This document shows positions 47,551 through 55,997 of a stretch of DNA of 64,000 nucleotides, in pieces. The translations under genes and the position numbers were made by a program. The notes under the pieces were generated by a model that was not told the DNA's origin, did not search any database, and saw only the letters and a program-made list of their open reading frames with translations. The stretch's first letter is position 1, and each line of letters begins with the position of its first letter. Source of the stretch: Porphyromonadaceae bacterium (GTDB lineage Bacteria > Bacteroidota > Bacteroidia > Bacteroidales > Dysgonomonadaceae); contig JAJFTO010000018.1 of NCBI GenBank assembly GCA_021372865.1, positions 1 through 64,000 on the forward strand. Reading direction: 5' to 3'.

Positions 47551-48945
47551 ATGAAGCGCAATTCCTTAATAAAAGGGTTATTCCTGATCTTTGCAGTGAT
47601 GTTCACTCTTTCGTGTAACGACACACTCGACCAGGTGGGATTCACAATACAACCCGGCAAGGACCGGCTTGGACTGGGAGTGGACACACTCGACTTACGG
47701 GCACGTACCCTGCAAACAGATTCTGTATATAACAAAACCAAAAGTCCGGTTTTGGGTGAGTATGCCGATCCCGTGTTTGGAAGCATTCGCTCGTCTTACG
47801 TCGGAGAGTTCTATTTTCCCGAAGGTGCCGGATTTAAGGAGAACGCCAATATTGATTCAGTGCGGGTGATCGTCTCATACACGACAATGATGGGCGATTC
47901 TCTGGAGCCCATGGAGTTATCGGTATTTGAGGTCAACAAGTCTCTGAAGGGGGTGACCAATTACACCCACATCGATCCCGCGGGGTATGTCAACCTCTCG
48001 GCGCCGATGGGATCACAGGTGTTTACGGGTAAAAATTCCACCTACAGGACAGTATCCTATACATCTTCAAATTATTCTACTGTTACCTACAACGTGTATG
48101 ACATCATTGTGAAACTGCCCAACGCGTTGGGGGAAAGTTTCCTGACCGAATACAGAAAACCGGGACACGGAAAGATGGTGAACGCGGACACTTTCAGGGA
48201 GTTTTTCAAGGGTTTGTATTTTGCTACTACATTTGGTAAAAGTACAATCATAAATGTGGAAACAACTTCGCTGTATGTCCACTATCATTATCTCGACGAA
48301 AAAGGATCTTCCACAAATCAGGATACAATCCGTACTGATGCAATGCGTCTGAATATCACACCGGAAGTGTCACAGTTCAACTATATCGAAAATGACAACA
48401 ACCAGCTGTTGGGCGAAAACGAACTGTATACCTACGTGAAAAGTCCCGCCGGGGTGAACACGGAGATTACTTTTCCCTTCTCTGAAGTACATGACAAAAT
48501 TAAATCACAGGCATTGAATCTGGCCAACTTCACCGTATACGCTGTGCCGGATGCCAATGAAAATCCGATGGTAAAGATATCTCCACCCGATTACCTGTTA
48601 CTGATCAACAAAGATTCATTGAACGGTTTTTTTGAACAGCGTAAACTCATTGACAATGTGACCAGTTTTATCTCGTCGAAGTTTGATGCAACCACCTATT
48701 CCTACAAATTCAGCAACATCTCTACAATGATCAACCATTACAATCAGGAATATGATGGCGCCGCATTCGATCTTGTCTATTATCTGATCCCGGTGCAGGC
48801 AACTTACACCTCCACGCAGCAAAGTTATTATTCTCAGGCGACCAATGTGCTTACCGGGCTTCACAATCAGATGTGGCCGACAGCGGCAAAACTTGACAAA
48901 CGGAAAGGAAATCTGAAACTGGAACTGATTTTCAGCAATTTTTAG
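47551..48945 (+). CDS. DUF4270 lipoprotein
   Basis: A 464-residue lipoprotein (MKRNSLIKGLFLIFAVMFTLSCND; lipobox TLSC). It opens with DTLDQVGFTIQPGKDRLGLGVDTLDLRARTLQTDSV..., a segment characteristic of DUF4270 proteins, followed by YADPVFGSIRSSYVGEFYFP and many beta strands. The family is specific to Bacteroidota, surface or periplasmic, and has no established function. The in-frame extension to 47395 lacks a signal peptide, so the ATG at 47551 is chosen. It lies downstream of the glycogen-synthase-like gene in the same direction. Confidence 0.85.
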   Translation: MKRNSLIKGLFLIFAVMFTLSCNDTLDQVGFTIQPGKDRLGLGVDTLDLRARTLQTDSVYNKTKSPVLGEYADPVFGSIRSSYVGEFYFPEGAGFKENANIDSVRVIVSYTTMMGDSLEPMELSVFEVNKSLKGVTNYTHIDPAGYVNLSAPMGSQVFTGKNSTYRTVSYTSSNYSTVTYNVYDIIVKLPNALGESFLTEYRKPGHGKMVNADTFREFFKGLYFATTFGKSTIINVETTSLYVHYHYLDEKGSSTNQDTIRTDAMRLNITPEVSQFNYIENDNNQLLGENELYTYVKSPAGVNTEITFPFSEVHDKIKSQALNLANFTVYAVPDANENPMVKISPPDYLLLINKDSLNGFFEQRKLIDNVTSFISSKFDATTYSYKFSNISTMINHYNQEYDGAAFDLVYYLIPVQATYTSTQQSYYSQATNVLTGLHNQMWPTAAKLDKRKGNLKLELIFSNF

Positions 48946-48969
48946 TCGAAAGATTCAAGTTATTCCTAA

Positions 48970-49500
48970 ATGCATCTCATTTTTTCTCTTTCTTTTTTGT
49001 TCTACTCGCATACATACTCAACCGTCTTGTCTTCTTCGCTATCGAAAGTGGAGTTGACAGGTGCCGTTTTTATTATTCTTGTCATCGTATTGCTTGCTTT
49101 GCTACCCAAGGGAATACTGATCTTTTACGCCTGGAGAAAATCAGAAGAAAAGAATCATTCGGACCACAAAGAGATTTCTACAATGCATCAGGAGCCCAAG
49201 ATCGACCTCTATTTTGAAGAGATTCGCGGACTCGTCATTAAAAATGATCCACTGTTTCTGAAACGATTTACGGAAGTATATCCCGATTTTACACGACGGC
49301 TATTGCGAAAGCATCCAGGTTTATTAAAATCGGAATTATCTCTCTGTGCGATGATTTTTCTAAATTTTTCTTCGAAAGAAATTGCCGAGTATACCTTTAT
49401 TCAGCACAGATCTGTACAGACCAACAAAAGCAGGCTTCGGAAAAAGATGCGCCTCTCTTCCGATGTGGATCTGTTCAAATACATCAAATCTTTTGAATAA
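48970..49500 (+). CDS. Membrane-anchored LuxR-type HTH protein
   Basis: A 176-residue protein: N-terminal hydrophobic segments (about 1-15 and 28-55, VELTGAVFIILVIVLLALLPKGILIFYAW), a charged linker, and a C-terminal DNA-binding domain (about 110-176). The helix-turn-helix reads LKSELSLCAMIFLNFSSKEIAEYTFIQHRSVQTNKSRLRKKMRL, the same pattern as the C-terminal HTH of TPR-LuxR regulators in Bacteroidota (the K-E-I-A helix then the R-S-V-x-x-x-x-x-R-L-R-K-K recognition part). No sensor domain is present. It sits 25 bp after the DUF4270 gene and upstream of the TonB operon, so control of either is possible but unproven. Confidence 0.78.
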   Translation: MHLIFSLSFLFYSHTYSTVLSSSLSKVELTGAVFIILVIVLLALLPKGILIFYAWRKSEEKNHSDHKEISTMHQEPKIDLYFEEIRGLVIKNDPLFLKRFTEVYPDFTRRLLRKHPGLLKSELSLCAMIFLNFSSKEIAEYTFIQHRSVQTNKSRLRKKMRLSSDVDLFKYIKSFE

Positions 49501-49736
49501 TGCCTGTTATATGAATCTTTCTGTAAGAAGATCATCTTGAATTGTAGGAAGTCCAATTTTTCTACAACCACACATGTAGTATGCGCATTTACATGATAGC
49601 CAAATATTTAAACATACATTTTACTTATAAACCACATCATTGTAGGGCATACTTACATCAATTTTCTGCAAAATGTAGCATACTTTGTGGGATGTTTATA
49701 GTATATTTGCAGCGCCAAATTTTTATCACATAAAGT

Positions 49737-49904
49737 ATGGAATTACGAACTTTGCAGCGCTTTAACAAAAGCTTTATCTACTTTTCTTGTTGTTCAATTT
49801 TATGTCCTCATTTGCTCATGGCGCTATTGACTTATGGAATACATATTTTATTCGCTGATGTTTCTAAATGCATAACATATTCAGTAGCACTTGCTAGCAA
49901 GTGA
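49737..49904 (+). CDS. Possible 55-residue leader ORF in the exbB 5' region
   Basis: ATG to TGA with 55 codons, starting about 20 nt after the expected transcription start. The product would begin MELRTLQRFNKSF and carry a hydrophobic middle with three Cys (IYFSCCSILCPHLLMALLTYGIHILFADV), plausible as one membrane helix. There is no strong ribosome site and codon use is unremarkable. It may be a chance reading in the leader or a small membrane protein. Confidence 0.25.
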   Translation: MELRTLQRFNKSFIYFSCCSILCPHLLMALLTYGIHILFADVSKCITYSVALASK

Positions 49905-49929
49905 GGACTTTTATGAAAAACGAAAAACC

Positions 49930-50009
49930 AAAACACAAACTTAATAAATTCACAAACTTATAAATTCACAAAATAATAAATTCACACTAAAACAAATTCA
50001 CAAAAAAAT
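49930..50009 (+). repeat. 16-bp-period A-rich tandem repeat before exbB
   Basis: AAATTCACA recurs at 49946, 49962, 49978 and 49994, exactly 16 bp apart, each followed by seven A/T-rich bases. A degenerate fifth unit lies at 49930-49945. The array ends one base before the exbB ATG (50011). It would form an unstructured, A-rich ribosome landing zone. Confidence 0.85.
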
Positions 50010-50010
50010 T

Positions 50011-50856
50011 ATGACAACAAAAGAGAATGCAGTGAAAAAGCAAAATGAGGCTGGTACGCAAAAAAAGAAACAGTCGAAAGGTATTTCTTCAGGTCTGGTA
50101 ATCGTCCTTTCTTTCCTCGTGGCAATATCAATTTTCCAGTTTGTATTCGGTAATCCGGATAACTTTGTAGGCGGTAACAGAGACAATTTACCTATGCAGG
50201 GAAATCTTCTGGGTACGATCTATAAGGGCGGGTTTGTAATCCCGGTGATCATGACCATGTTGATTTCGGTGATTGTATTATTCGTGGAACGCACGATAGC
50301 AATTGGCAGAAGCAAAGGAAAAGGAGACTTGACCGTTTTTGTAGCCAACATAAAGGAAAAACTTACGAACGATGATATACTGGGCGCACGCGATCTTTGC
50401 AGCAAACAAAAAGGTTCAGTCGCAGCCGTGATCAGCTCAGGACTCGATATGTACGAACTGATGATGAAAGACGATTCCGGTTTAACGAAAGAACAAAAAG
50501 CAGTAAACATCAGCAAAAAAATAGATGAAGCCACCGCTTTGGAATTGCCAATGATGAATCAAAACCTCCCTGTGATTGCCACTTTCTCTAACTTGGGAAC
50601 ACTGACCGGATTGTTTGGTACTGTACTTGGTATGATCCGTTCATTCTCCGCACTGGGAGGATCAGGAGGAACTGACTCTGCCGCACTTTCAGTAGGTATC
50701 TCAGAGGCACTTGTAAACACCGCCTTCGGTATTCTTACAGGAGCTTTTGCAATCATTTCCTATAACTATTTCTCGGCAAAAATTGACAACATTACCTATG
50801 CCATCGATGAGATCGGATTTTCTATTGTCAACGTCTTCCAGTCGAGACACGCATAA
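50011..50856 (+). CDS. exbB: ExbB/TolQ/MotA-family proton channel protein
   Basis: A 281-residue inner-membrane protein: a Lys/Gln-rich cytoplasmic start, a membrane helix (SSGLVIVLSFLVAISIFQFVF, about 27-47), a second (GGFVIPVIMTMLISVIVLFVERTIAI, about 73-98), and the MotA/TolQ core with NLPVIATFSNLGTLTGLFGTVLGMIRSF and ALVNTAFGILTGAFAIISYNYF. With ExbD it forms the proton-driven motor that energises TonB at outer-membrane SusC-type receptors. It is the first gene of a six-gene cluster and is preceded by an unusual tandem repeat. Confidence 0.95.
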   Translation: MTTKENAVKKQNEAGTQKKKQSKGISSGLVIVLSFLVAISIFQFVFGNPDNFVGGNRDNLPMQGNLLGTIYKGGFVIPVIMTMLISVIVLFVERTIAIGRSKGKGDLTVFVANIKEKLTNDDILGARDLCSKQKGSVAAVISSGLDMYELMMKDDSGLTKEQKAVNISKKIDEATALELPMMNQNLPVIATFSNLGTLTGLFGTVLGMIRSFSALGGSGGTDSAALSVGISEALVNTAFGILTGAFAIISYNYFSAKIDNITYAIDEIGFSIVNVFQSRHA

Positions 50857-50867
50857 AATGTAATCAG

Positions 50868-51494
50868 ATGGCCAGACCAACTTTACCAAAAAGAGATACA
50901 TGGATAGACATGACGCCGATGAGCGACGTAATGGTACTGCTGCTCACCTTCTTCATGCTTACTTCCACGTTTCTGAAACCCGAACCGGTTACGGTGAATA
51001 CGCCCATGTCGGTTTCGGAAATAAAGATCCCGGAAAAGAACATCTTTTCCGTACTGATCTCTCCGAAGGGCCAGGTCTTCCTGGATATAGACAATCCCGA
51101 CGACCGGATCGCGGTACTGGAGAAAATGGCGGCAAACTATAAAATTACGCTGACCGATAAGGAAAAGTATGATTTTGGTATTGCTACCTCCTTCGGGGTG
51201 CCCATGCAAAATTTCAAGGAGTTCATGGGCCTGCCTCTGGAAAAACAAAACGAATTGTTGCCCAACTACGGAGTACCAACAGACAGTCTTGACAACCAGT
51301 TCAAGGGTTGGATACAGGCTGCCCGTGAAGTGAAAGGCAAAGATATGATCATCGCCATCAAGGCCGATCAGTCCACGCCTTACTCGCATATCAAAAATGT
51401 AATGGGTTCATTACAGGATCTCCGGGAGAACCGATACAATCTGATCACATCATTGCGTGAGGTGACCGATGAGCCGGCAAAGGGTAAACTATAA
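50868..51494 (+). CDS. exbD: ExbD/TolR biopolymer transport protein, copy 1
   Basis: A 208-residue protein. An N-terminal cytoplasmic segment is followed by a single membrane helix containing the proton-carrying Asp (DTWIDMTPMSDVMVLLLTFFMLTSTF; Asp of PMSDV). The periplasmic domain is longer than in E. coli ExbD (about 140 residues in standard ones), with a family-typical AIKADQSTPYSHIKNVMGSLQDL near the C-terminus. It lies 11 bp after exbB. It differs clearly from the second copy that follows, so the motor may contain two kinds of ExbD. Confidence 0.93.
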   Translation: MARPTLPKRDTWIDMTPMSDVMVLLLTFFMLTSTFLKPEPVTVNTPMSVSEIKIPEKNIFSVLISPKGQVFLDIDNPDDRIAVLEKMAANYKITLTDKEKYDFGIATSFGVPMQNFKEFMGLPLEKQNELLPNYGVPTDSLDNQFKGWIQAAREVKGKDMIIAIKADQSTPYSHIKNVMGSLQDLRENRYNLITSLREVTDEPAKGKL

Positions 51495-51509
51495 TATGGA
51501 TAACAGAAA

Positions 51510-52127
51510 ATGGAAGTAATACAAACTGACAAGAAAAAGGGCAGAAAAAAGAAGAAATTCGACACCAGGGTGAATTTTACCCCCCTGGTGGACATGATCA
51601 TGCTGTTGCTCACCTTCTTCATGCTTGCCACCACGCTCAGCAAACCCCAGACAATGGAAATCAGCATGCCTACCAAAGATAAGGTAGCGACGGAAGAGCA
51701 GAATGAAGTAAAAGCTTCTGAAGCAATGACCATATACCTGGGCGCTGATCATACTGTCTATTATTATGAAGGGCTACCCGACATAGAAAAAAAAGATTTT
51801 CTTAAAAAAACAGATTTTTCTGACAAAGGTCTTCGTTCGGTACTCTCCGAGAAGAACGCAAATATCGTTAAACAGGTACGAGAACTGAAAAATAAGAAGT
51901 CGTTGCTACAAATAAGCGCTGAGGATTTTGAAAAACAATTGTCCGAATTGAAAAATAGCAAAGGATCGCCGGTAGTCATCATCAAACCCCTCGACAGTTC
52001 TGATTACAGCGACATGATCGCTGCCCTCGATGAAATGATTATTAACAGCATAGGCAAGTATGCAATCGTGGATATTAACGCTGACGACAAGACCATGTTG
52101 CGCAACGCAAATGTTGCTGTAGAGTGA
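51510..52127 (+). CDS. exbD: ExbD/TolR biopolymer transport protein, copy 2
   Basis: A 205-residue paralogue with a very basic N-terminus (TDKKKGRKKKKFDTRVNFTPLVDMIMLLLTFFMLATTL); the Asp of PLVDM is the proton site. The periplasmic part carries a Lys/Glu-rich coiled segment (KQVRELKNKKSLLQISAEDFEKQLSELKNSKG) absent from copy 1, then the usual VIIKPLDSSDYSDMIAALDEM. It lies 15 bp after copy 1. Two ExbD genes in tandem are usual in this Bacteroidota operon. Confidence 0.93.
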   Translation: MEVIQTDKKKGRKKKKFDTRVNFTPLVDMIMLLLTFFMLATTLSKPQTMEISMPTKDKVATEEQNEVKASEAMTIYLGADHTVYYYEGLPDIEKKDFLKKTDFSDKGLRSVLSEKNANIVKQVRELKNKKSLLQISAEDFEKQLSELKNSKGSPVVIIKPLDSSDYSDMIAALDEMIINSIGKYAIVDINADDKTMLRNANVAVE

Positions 52128-52162
52128 TCTGAAGATCGTCAGAAAAATACAACAAAAGAAAA

Positions 52163-52990
52163 ATGGCAAATAATATCAATTTAACATCGCAGGAATGGAT
52201 TGATCTGATTTTCGAAGGCAAAAACAAAAGCTATGGTGCATACAGGCTGAGGCAATCTTCGGGAAAAAGACACCTTTATGCCTTTGTGGTTGTGGTCATA
52301 GCTGTGATTCTGCTATTTATTGCAATGTCGCTGATCACAATCTATCAGACACAAAAGAAATCCAGGGAGGCGATGACACAGGTAACGGAGTTGTCAAACA
52401 TTCAGCTGGAAAAACCTGAGGTTCCTGAGGAAAATATACAACAATATATAGCTCCTCCCGTGGAACTGAAAAGCACCATTAAGTTTACGCCCCCCGTCAT
52501 CAAGAAAGATGAAGAAGTGAGAGAAGACCAGGAAATGAAAACACAGGAAGAACTCACCACTTCCGATGTTGCGATTTCGGTGGCCGACGTGAAAGGTACA
52601 AATGAAGAGACGGGTGTGGATATTGCCACCCTGCAGGATCATAAGGTCATTGTAGATGCTGAACCGGAAGAAAAAATCTTTGAAGTGGTGGAACAACCCG
52701 CTTCATTCCCCGGTGGAGATGCTGCGATGATGAAGTGGTTGAATGAAAACATCCGCTATCCGGTTCTTGCACAGGAAAACGGCATACAGGGAAGAGTAAT
52801 CATTCAATTTGTGGTAGCAAGAGACGGCACCATTGATGACATAAAAGTGGTCAGAGGTGTCGACCCCAGCCTGGATCGTGAAGCCGTAAGGCTGGTCGGT
52901 GAAATGCCGAAATGGATTCCGGGTAAACAGGGAGGTACCGCAGTAAAGGTGAGATTTACGCTGCCTATTGTGTTTAAGCTGCAGAATTAA
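52163..52990 (+). CDS. tonB: TonB energy transducer
   Basis: A 275-residue TonB: short cytoplasmic start, membrane helix (LYAFVVVVIAVILLFIAMSLITIYQ, about 34-58), a periplasmic stretch rich in Glu, Pro and Val (about 75-180), and the C-terminal TonB domain (about 190-275) with FPGGDAAMMKWLNENIRYPVLAQENGIQGRVIIQFVVARDGTIDDIKVVRG...MPKWIPGKQGGTAVKVRFTLPIVF. It transmits the ExbBD motor's force to outer-membrane receptors. The charged linker is Glu-rich rather than the Pro-Lys repeat of enteric TonB. Confidence 0.95.
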   Translation: MANNINLTSQEWIDLIFEGKNKSYGAYRLRQSSGKRHLYAFVVVVIAVILLFIAMSLITIYQTQKKSREAMTQVTELSNIQLEKPEVPEENIQQYIAPPVELKSTIKFTPPVIKKDEEVREDQEMKTQEELTTSDVAISVADVKGTNEETGVDIATLQDHKVIVDAEPEEKIFEVVEQPASFPGGDAAMMKWLNENIRYPVLAQENGIQGRVIIQFVVARDGTIDDIKVVRGVDPSLDREAVRLVGEMPKWIPGKQGGTAVKVRFTLPIVFKLQN

Positions 52991-53051
52991 TTCGTATAAA
53001 GGGTCGGAGCTTGTCTCCGCCCCCTTGTTCGTTTCATACAATAAGCAAAGA

Positions 53052-53978
53052 ATGATTAAAAGTAAAACTGTTTTTTTGTTACTAACTCTTTTTTTTCTAC
53101 TTTCGTGCAGCCAAAAAAAAGAGGGAAATACGATGAACAGCGGTTACATCAAAATCGCAGTCGATCAGACGATGGCACCCACGATAAAGGCGGCTATCAA
53201 TGTCTTTGAGAGTGAAAATGTAGCCATCGTAGAACCATTCTATACATCAGAACGTGAGGCCATTGACTTGCTGATGGCCGACACGGTACGGCTGGCAATA
53301 ACAGCCCGGCGATTGACGTCAGCCGAAAAAAAATATTTCAGCGAGCATAAATTTCAGCCGGAGGAGATACGGATCGCCCTGGATGCCATCGCCCTGATTG
53401 TGCATTCCTCCAATCCTGACTCCATCATTAATGTACAAAATCTGAAACGCATTCTTACCGGAGAGGTGACGCAGTGGAACGAGATTTACCCGGATTCAAA
53501 ACTGGGTAAAATACAGGTAGTTTTTGACAATACCAATTCCAGTATCGTCCGTTATGCCAATGACTCAATTTGCAGGGACCGGCCACTCTCTGCCGAACTG
53601 AATGCATTAAATCTGAACGAAGAAGTGGTGGATTATGTCTCCCAAAACCCCGCTTCTCTGGGACTGATTGGCGTGAATCTGATCAGCGACGATCGTGACA
53701 GTACGGTGGTTGAAATGACCACAAAGGTGCAGGTGATGCGGGTAACCTGGGATGAACATCCCGACCGGTTTAACGCAGTACAACCCTACCAGTATTATAT
53801 TTATTCGGGGCAGTATCCGTTCATCAGGGAGATATATGCAATTTTGAACGATCCCCGGGGAGAACTACCCAAGGGATTTACCCGTTTCCTGACCTCCGAC
53901 CGTGGACAACGGATTATCCTTAGATCGGGATTGCTACCTTCAGCGATGCCGGTCAATGCAGTTAAAATCACAGATTAA
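53052..53978 (+). CDS. PstS-like substrate-binding lipoprotein
   Basis: A 308-residue lipoprotein (MIKSKTVFLLLTLFFLLSCSQ; lipobox LLSC). It has the PstS-type periplasmic binding fold: GYIKIAVDQTMAPTIKAAINVFESE, EREAIDLLMADTVRLAITARRLTSAEK, DAIALIVHSSNPDSIINVQNLKRILTGEVTQWNE, and RFLTSDRGQRIILRSGLLPS. Phosphate-binding relatives use the same plan, but no pst ABC genes are nearby. It sits inside the TonB operon, as in other Bacteroidota, so its partner is more likely this motor than a phosphate transporter. An in-frame extension to 52968 lacks the signal peptide. Confidence 0.8.
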   Translation: MIKSKTVFLLLTLFFLLSCSQKKEGNTMNSGYIKIAVDQTMAPTIKAAINVFESENVAIVEPFYTSEREAIDLLMADTVRLAITARRLTSAEKKYFSEHKFQPEEIRIALDAIALIVHSSNPDSIINVQNLKRILTGEVTQWNEIYPDSKLGKIQVVFDNTNSSIVRYANDSICRDRPLSAELNALNLNEEVVDYVSQNPASLGLIGVNLISDDRDSTVVEMTTKVQVMRVTWDEHPDRFNAVQPYQYYIYSGQYPFIREIYAILNDPRGELPKGFTRFLTSDRGQRIILRSGLLPSAMPVNAVKITD

Positions 53979-54017
53979 AAAAATAATTCAGAAACAGTAA
54001 TTCAAAAATAGAAAATA

Positions 54018-55616
54018 ATGAAGACAATCATCCACAGATTGGTTTACATAATCCTGCTGGTTGCGAGTGCGTCATCACTTTGGGCGCAAGACGGTTCAGG
54101 TAAGGACTTCTATGAAACGGGTGAATATGAAATGGCTAAATCCCGTTTATTGAAAGGTGGTGCGACCGATGCAGCCAACCTTTACTACCTTGGAGATCTT
54201 TATTTCAGGGAAAAAAATAGCGATTCGGCACAATATTACTTTAATGCCGGTTTGCAGGCAGATCCGGAAAATATCCTCAACAAAATTGGTTTGGCCAAAG
54301 TGCAACTGGCCGCCACAGGAACACCGGACGAACTGAACAAAATTGCCGGAGATAAAAAAAATAAAAAAAACGGCACCGTGATCACCTTGGTTGCGGAAGC
54401 CTTTATGGAAAATAACCGGACGAAGGAGGCATTGACAATGCTGGATCAGGCCATAAAGGTAGACAGTAAAAATCCTCGCCCCTACATGCTGAAAGGTGAT
54501 TATATTGCCTCTCAGGGAAACACAGGCGAAGCAGCTGCTTTATACGAAAATGCTCGCTATTTTGACGCAAACTACAAGCCTGCTTATGTGAAACTGGCCC
54601 GCTTGTACGAAAATATCAAGACACAGGTGGCACTCGATTATCTGAAACAAGTTATTGCGCTGGATCCTTCCTATGTTCCGGGACAATTTGTCTATAGTCA
54701 GATAAATTACAGAAAAGGGTTTTACCCGGAGTCGCTGAGTGCCTTTAAGAAATATCTCAGCCTGGTTAAACCCGAAACAAGAGACTATGAACGATATGCA
54801 TCTGTGCTGTATTTCAACAAGATGTATAGCGAAGCCATTGAAGCGATAAAGAAAGCGCCCGACAACCTGGTGATGAACCGCCTGAAAACTTATTCTTTTT
54901 TTGAACTTGGGGAATATGTAGCAGCACTGGAAAGTGCAAATAATTTTTTCGGAAAATTTGACAAAAGCAATTTCATTACCCAGGATTACACTTACTACGC
55001 ACAAATACTAAAAAAGAACAATAAATTTGCTGAAGCCGCAGCAGCTTATGCCGAGGCATACAAGAGAGAAGACCATAAGCTGGAATATCTTACCGAAGCG
55101 GCCAAGGCTTATGAAAAAGCCGAAGACTATGGCAATGCCATCAAGTTTTACAAGCTGATTCTTGAAAAAAATTCTAATCCTTCGCTGGCCGACTATTATA
55201 CATTGGGTGCCGCTTATTATTCAGCGGGAACAACCCCCGATAGCCTGTTGAATGACCCGCAAAAGGATCAGATCCAAAAAAAGGAGTACCTCACGGAAGC
55301 CGACAGTACATTCGGCAAAATGACGGAACTTTTTCCCGATCATTATCTGGGATATTTAATGCGCGCTCGCGCCCTCTTTGCACTCGATCCACAGGCTGAA
55401 CAAGGACTTGCCGTACCTTACTATACGAAAGCTCTTGAGATCATGCTGCCTGATCTGGATAAACGAAAGAACGACATTCTGGAGTCTTATCGTTATCTTG
55501 GATTTTATCATTTGGGTAAAAATGATACACAACAGGCAAAGTTTTTCTGGAATAAGGTGCTCGAGTATGAACCCACTGATGAAACGGCATTGCAGGTTAT
55601 CAAAAGTTTAAAGTAG
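54018..55616 (+). CDS. Periplasmic tetratricopeptide-repeat protein
   Basis: A 532-residue protein with a signal peptide (MKTIIHRLVYIILLVASASSLWAQ) and about ten TPR-like helix pairs, e.g. TNLYYLGDLYFREKNSDSAQYYFNAGLQADPEN-type units, PYMLKGDYIASQGNTGEAAALYENARYFDANYKPAYVKLARLYEN, and EYLTEAAKAYEKAEDYGNAIKFYKLILEKNSNPSLADYYTLGAAYY. TPR proteins scaffold complexes. This one is the last gene of the TonB operon and follows the PstS-like gene by 39 bp. A role in organising TonB partners is inference. nuoA begins only 12 bp later. Confidence 0.88.
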   Translation: MKTIIHRLVYIILLVASASSLWAQDGSGKDFYETGEYEMAKSRLLKGGATDAANLYYLGDLYFREKNSDSAQYYFNAGLQADPENILNKIGLAKVQLAATGTPDELNKIAGDKKNKKNGTVITLVAEAFMENNRTKEALTMLDQAIKVDSKNPRPYMLKGDYIASQGNTGEAAALYENARYFDANYKPAYVKLARLYENIKTQVALDYLKQVIALDPSYVPGQFVYSQINYRKGFYPESLSAFKKYLSLVKPETRDYERYASVLYFNKMYSEAIEAIKKAPDNLVMNRLKTYSFFELGEYVAALESANNFFGKFDKSNFITQDYTYYAQILKKNNKFAEAAAAYAEAYKREDHKLEYLTEAAKAYEKAEDYGNAIKFYKLILEKNSNPSLADYYTLGAAYYSAGTTPDSLLNDPQKDQIQKKEYLTEADSTFGKMTELFPDHYLGYLMRARALFALDPQAEQGLAVPYYTKALEIMLPDLDKRKNDILESYRYLGFYHLGKNDTQQAKFFWNKVLEYEPTDETALQVIKSLK

Positions 55617-55628
55617 GTATATCAATCT

Positions 55629-55997
55629 ATGACAGAGTCTTCATTTTTTCTTGTCGTTCTTCTGGCAGGAATAACCCTTGTTGTGCTCGGACTGGGGGTT
55701 GCGTTGTTGATTTCTCCGAAATCAATCAACTTCCAGAAAGGAGAACCTTATGAGTGCGGATTACCCACACACGGTACATCGTGGATGCAGTTCAGAGTGG
55801 GTTATTATTTGTACGCCATCCTGTTTCTGATGTTCGATGTTGAGATCATCTTTTTATTTCCCTGGGCTACCGTCGTCCGCAGTCTGGGAATGACAGGACT
55901 GGTAAGTATCCTTATGTTTATCGTAATCCTTAGCCTGGGCCTCGCCTACGCATGGAAGAAAGGAGTATTGGAATGGAAGTCAACGACATCAAAATAA
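55629..55997 (+). CDS. nuoA: NADH-quinone oxidoreductase subunit A
   Basis: A 122-residue membrane subunit with three helices ([23 protein letters not shown]; the segment around [24 protein letters not shown], which carries the conserved FDVE acid; and [19 protein letters not shown]). The loop [13 protein letters not shown] holds the conserved Glu-Cys-Gly. It is part of the proton channel region of complex I. It starts the nuo cluster 12 bp after the TPR gene, so either readthrough from the TonB operon or an internal promoter drives it. Confidence 0.95.
   Translation: MTESSFFLVVLLAGITLVVLGLGVALLISPKSINFQKGEPYECGLPTHGTSWMQFRVGYYLYAILFLMFDVEIIFLFPWATVVRSLGMTGLVSILMFIVILSLGLAYAWKKGVLEWKSTTSK

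Larger units (their letters stand above)
49501..50010 (+). promoter_or_regulatory. 510-bp intergenic region with the TonB-operon promoter
   Basis: AT-rich. It contains TATATTTG at 49702-49709, an exact TAnnTTTG -7 element; no -33 TTTG lies at the usual spacing. From an expected start near 49716 the leader would be ~295 nt, holding a 55-codon ORF (49737-49904) and then a 16-bp tandem repeat up to the exbB start codon. 49501-49690 holds nothing I can name. Confidence 0.6.
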
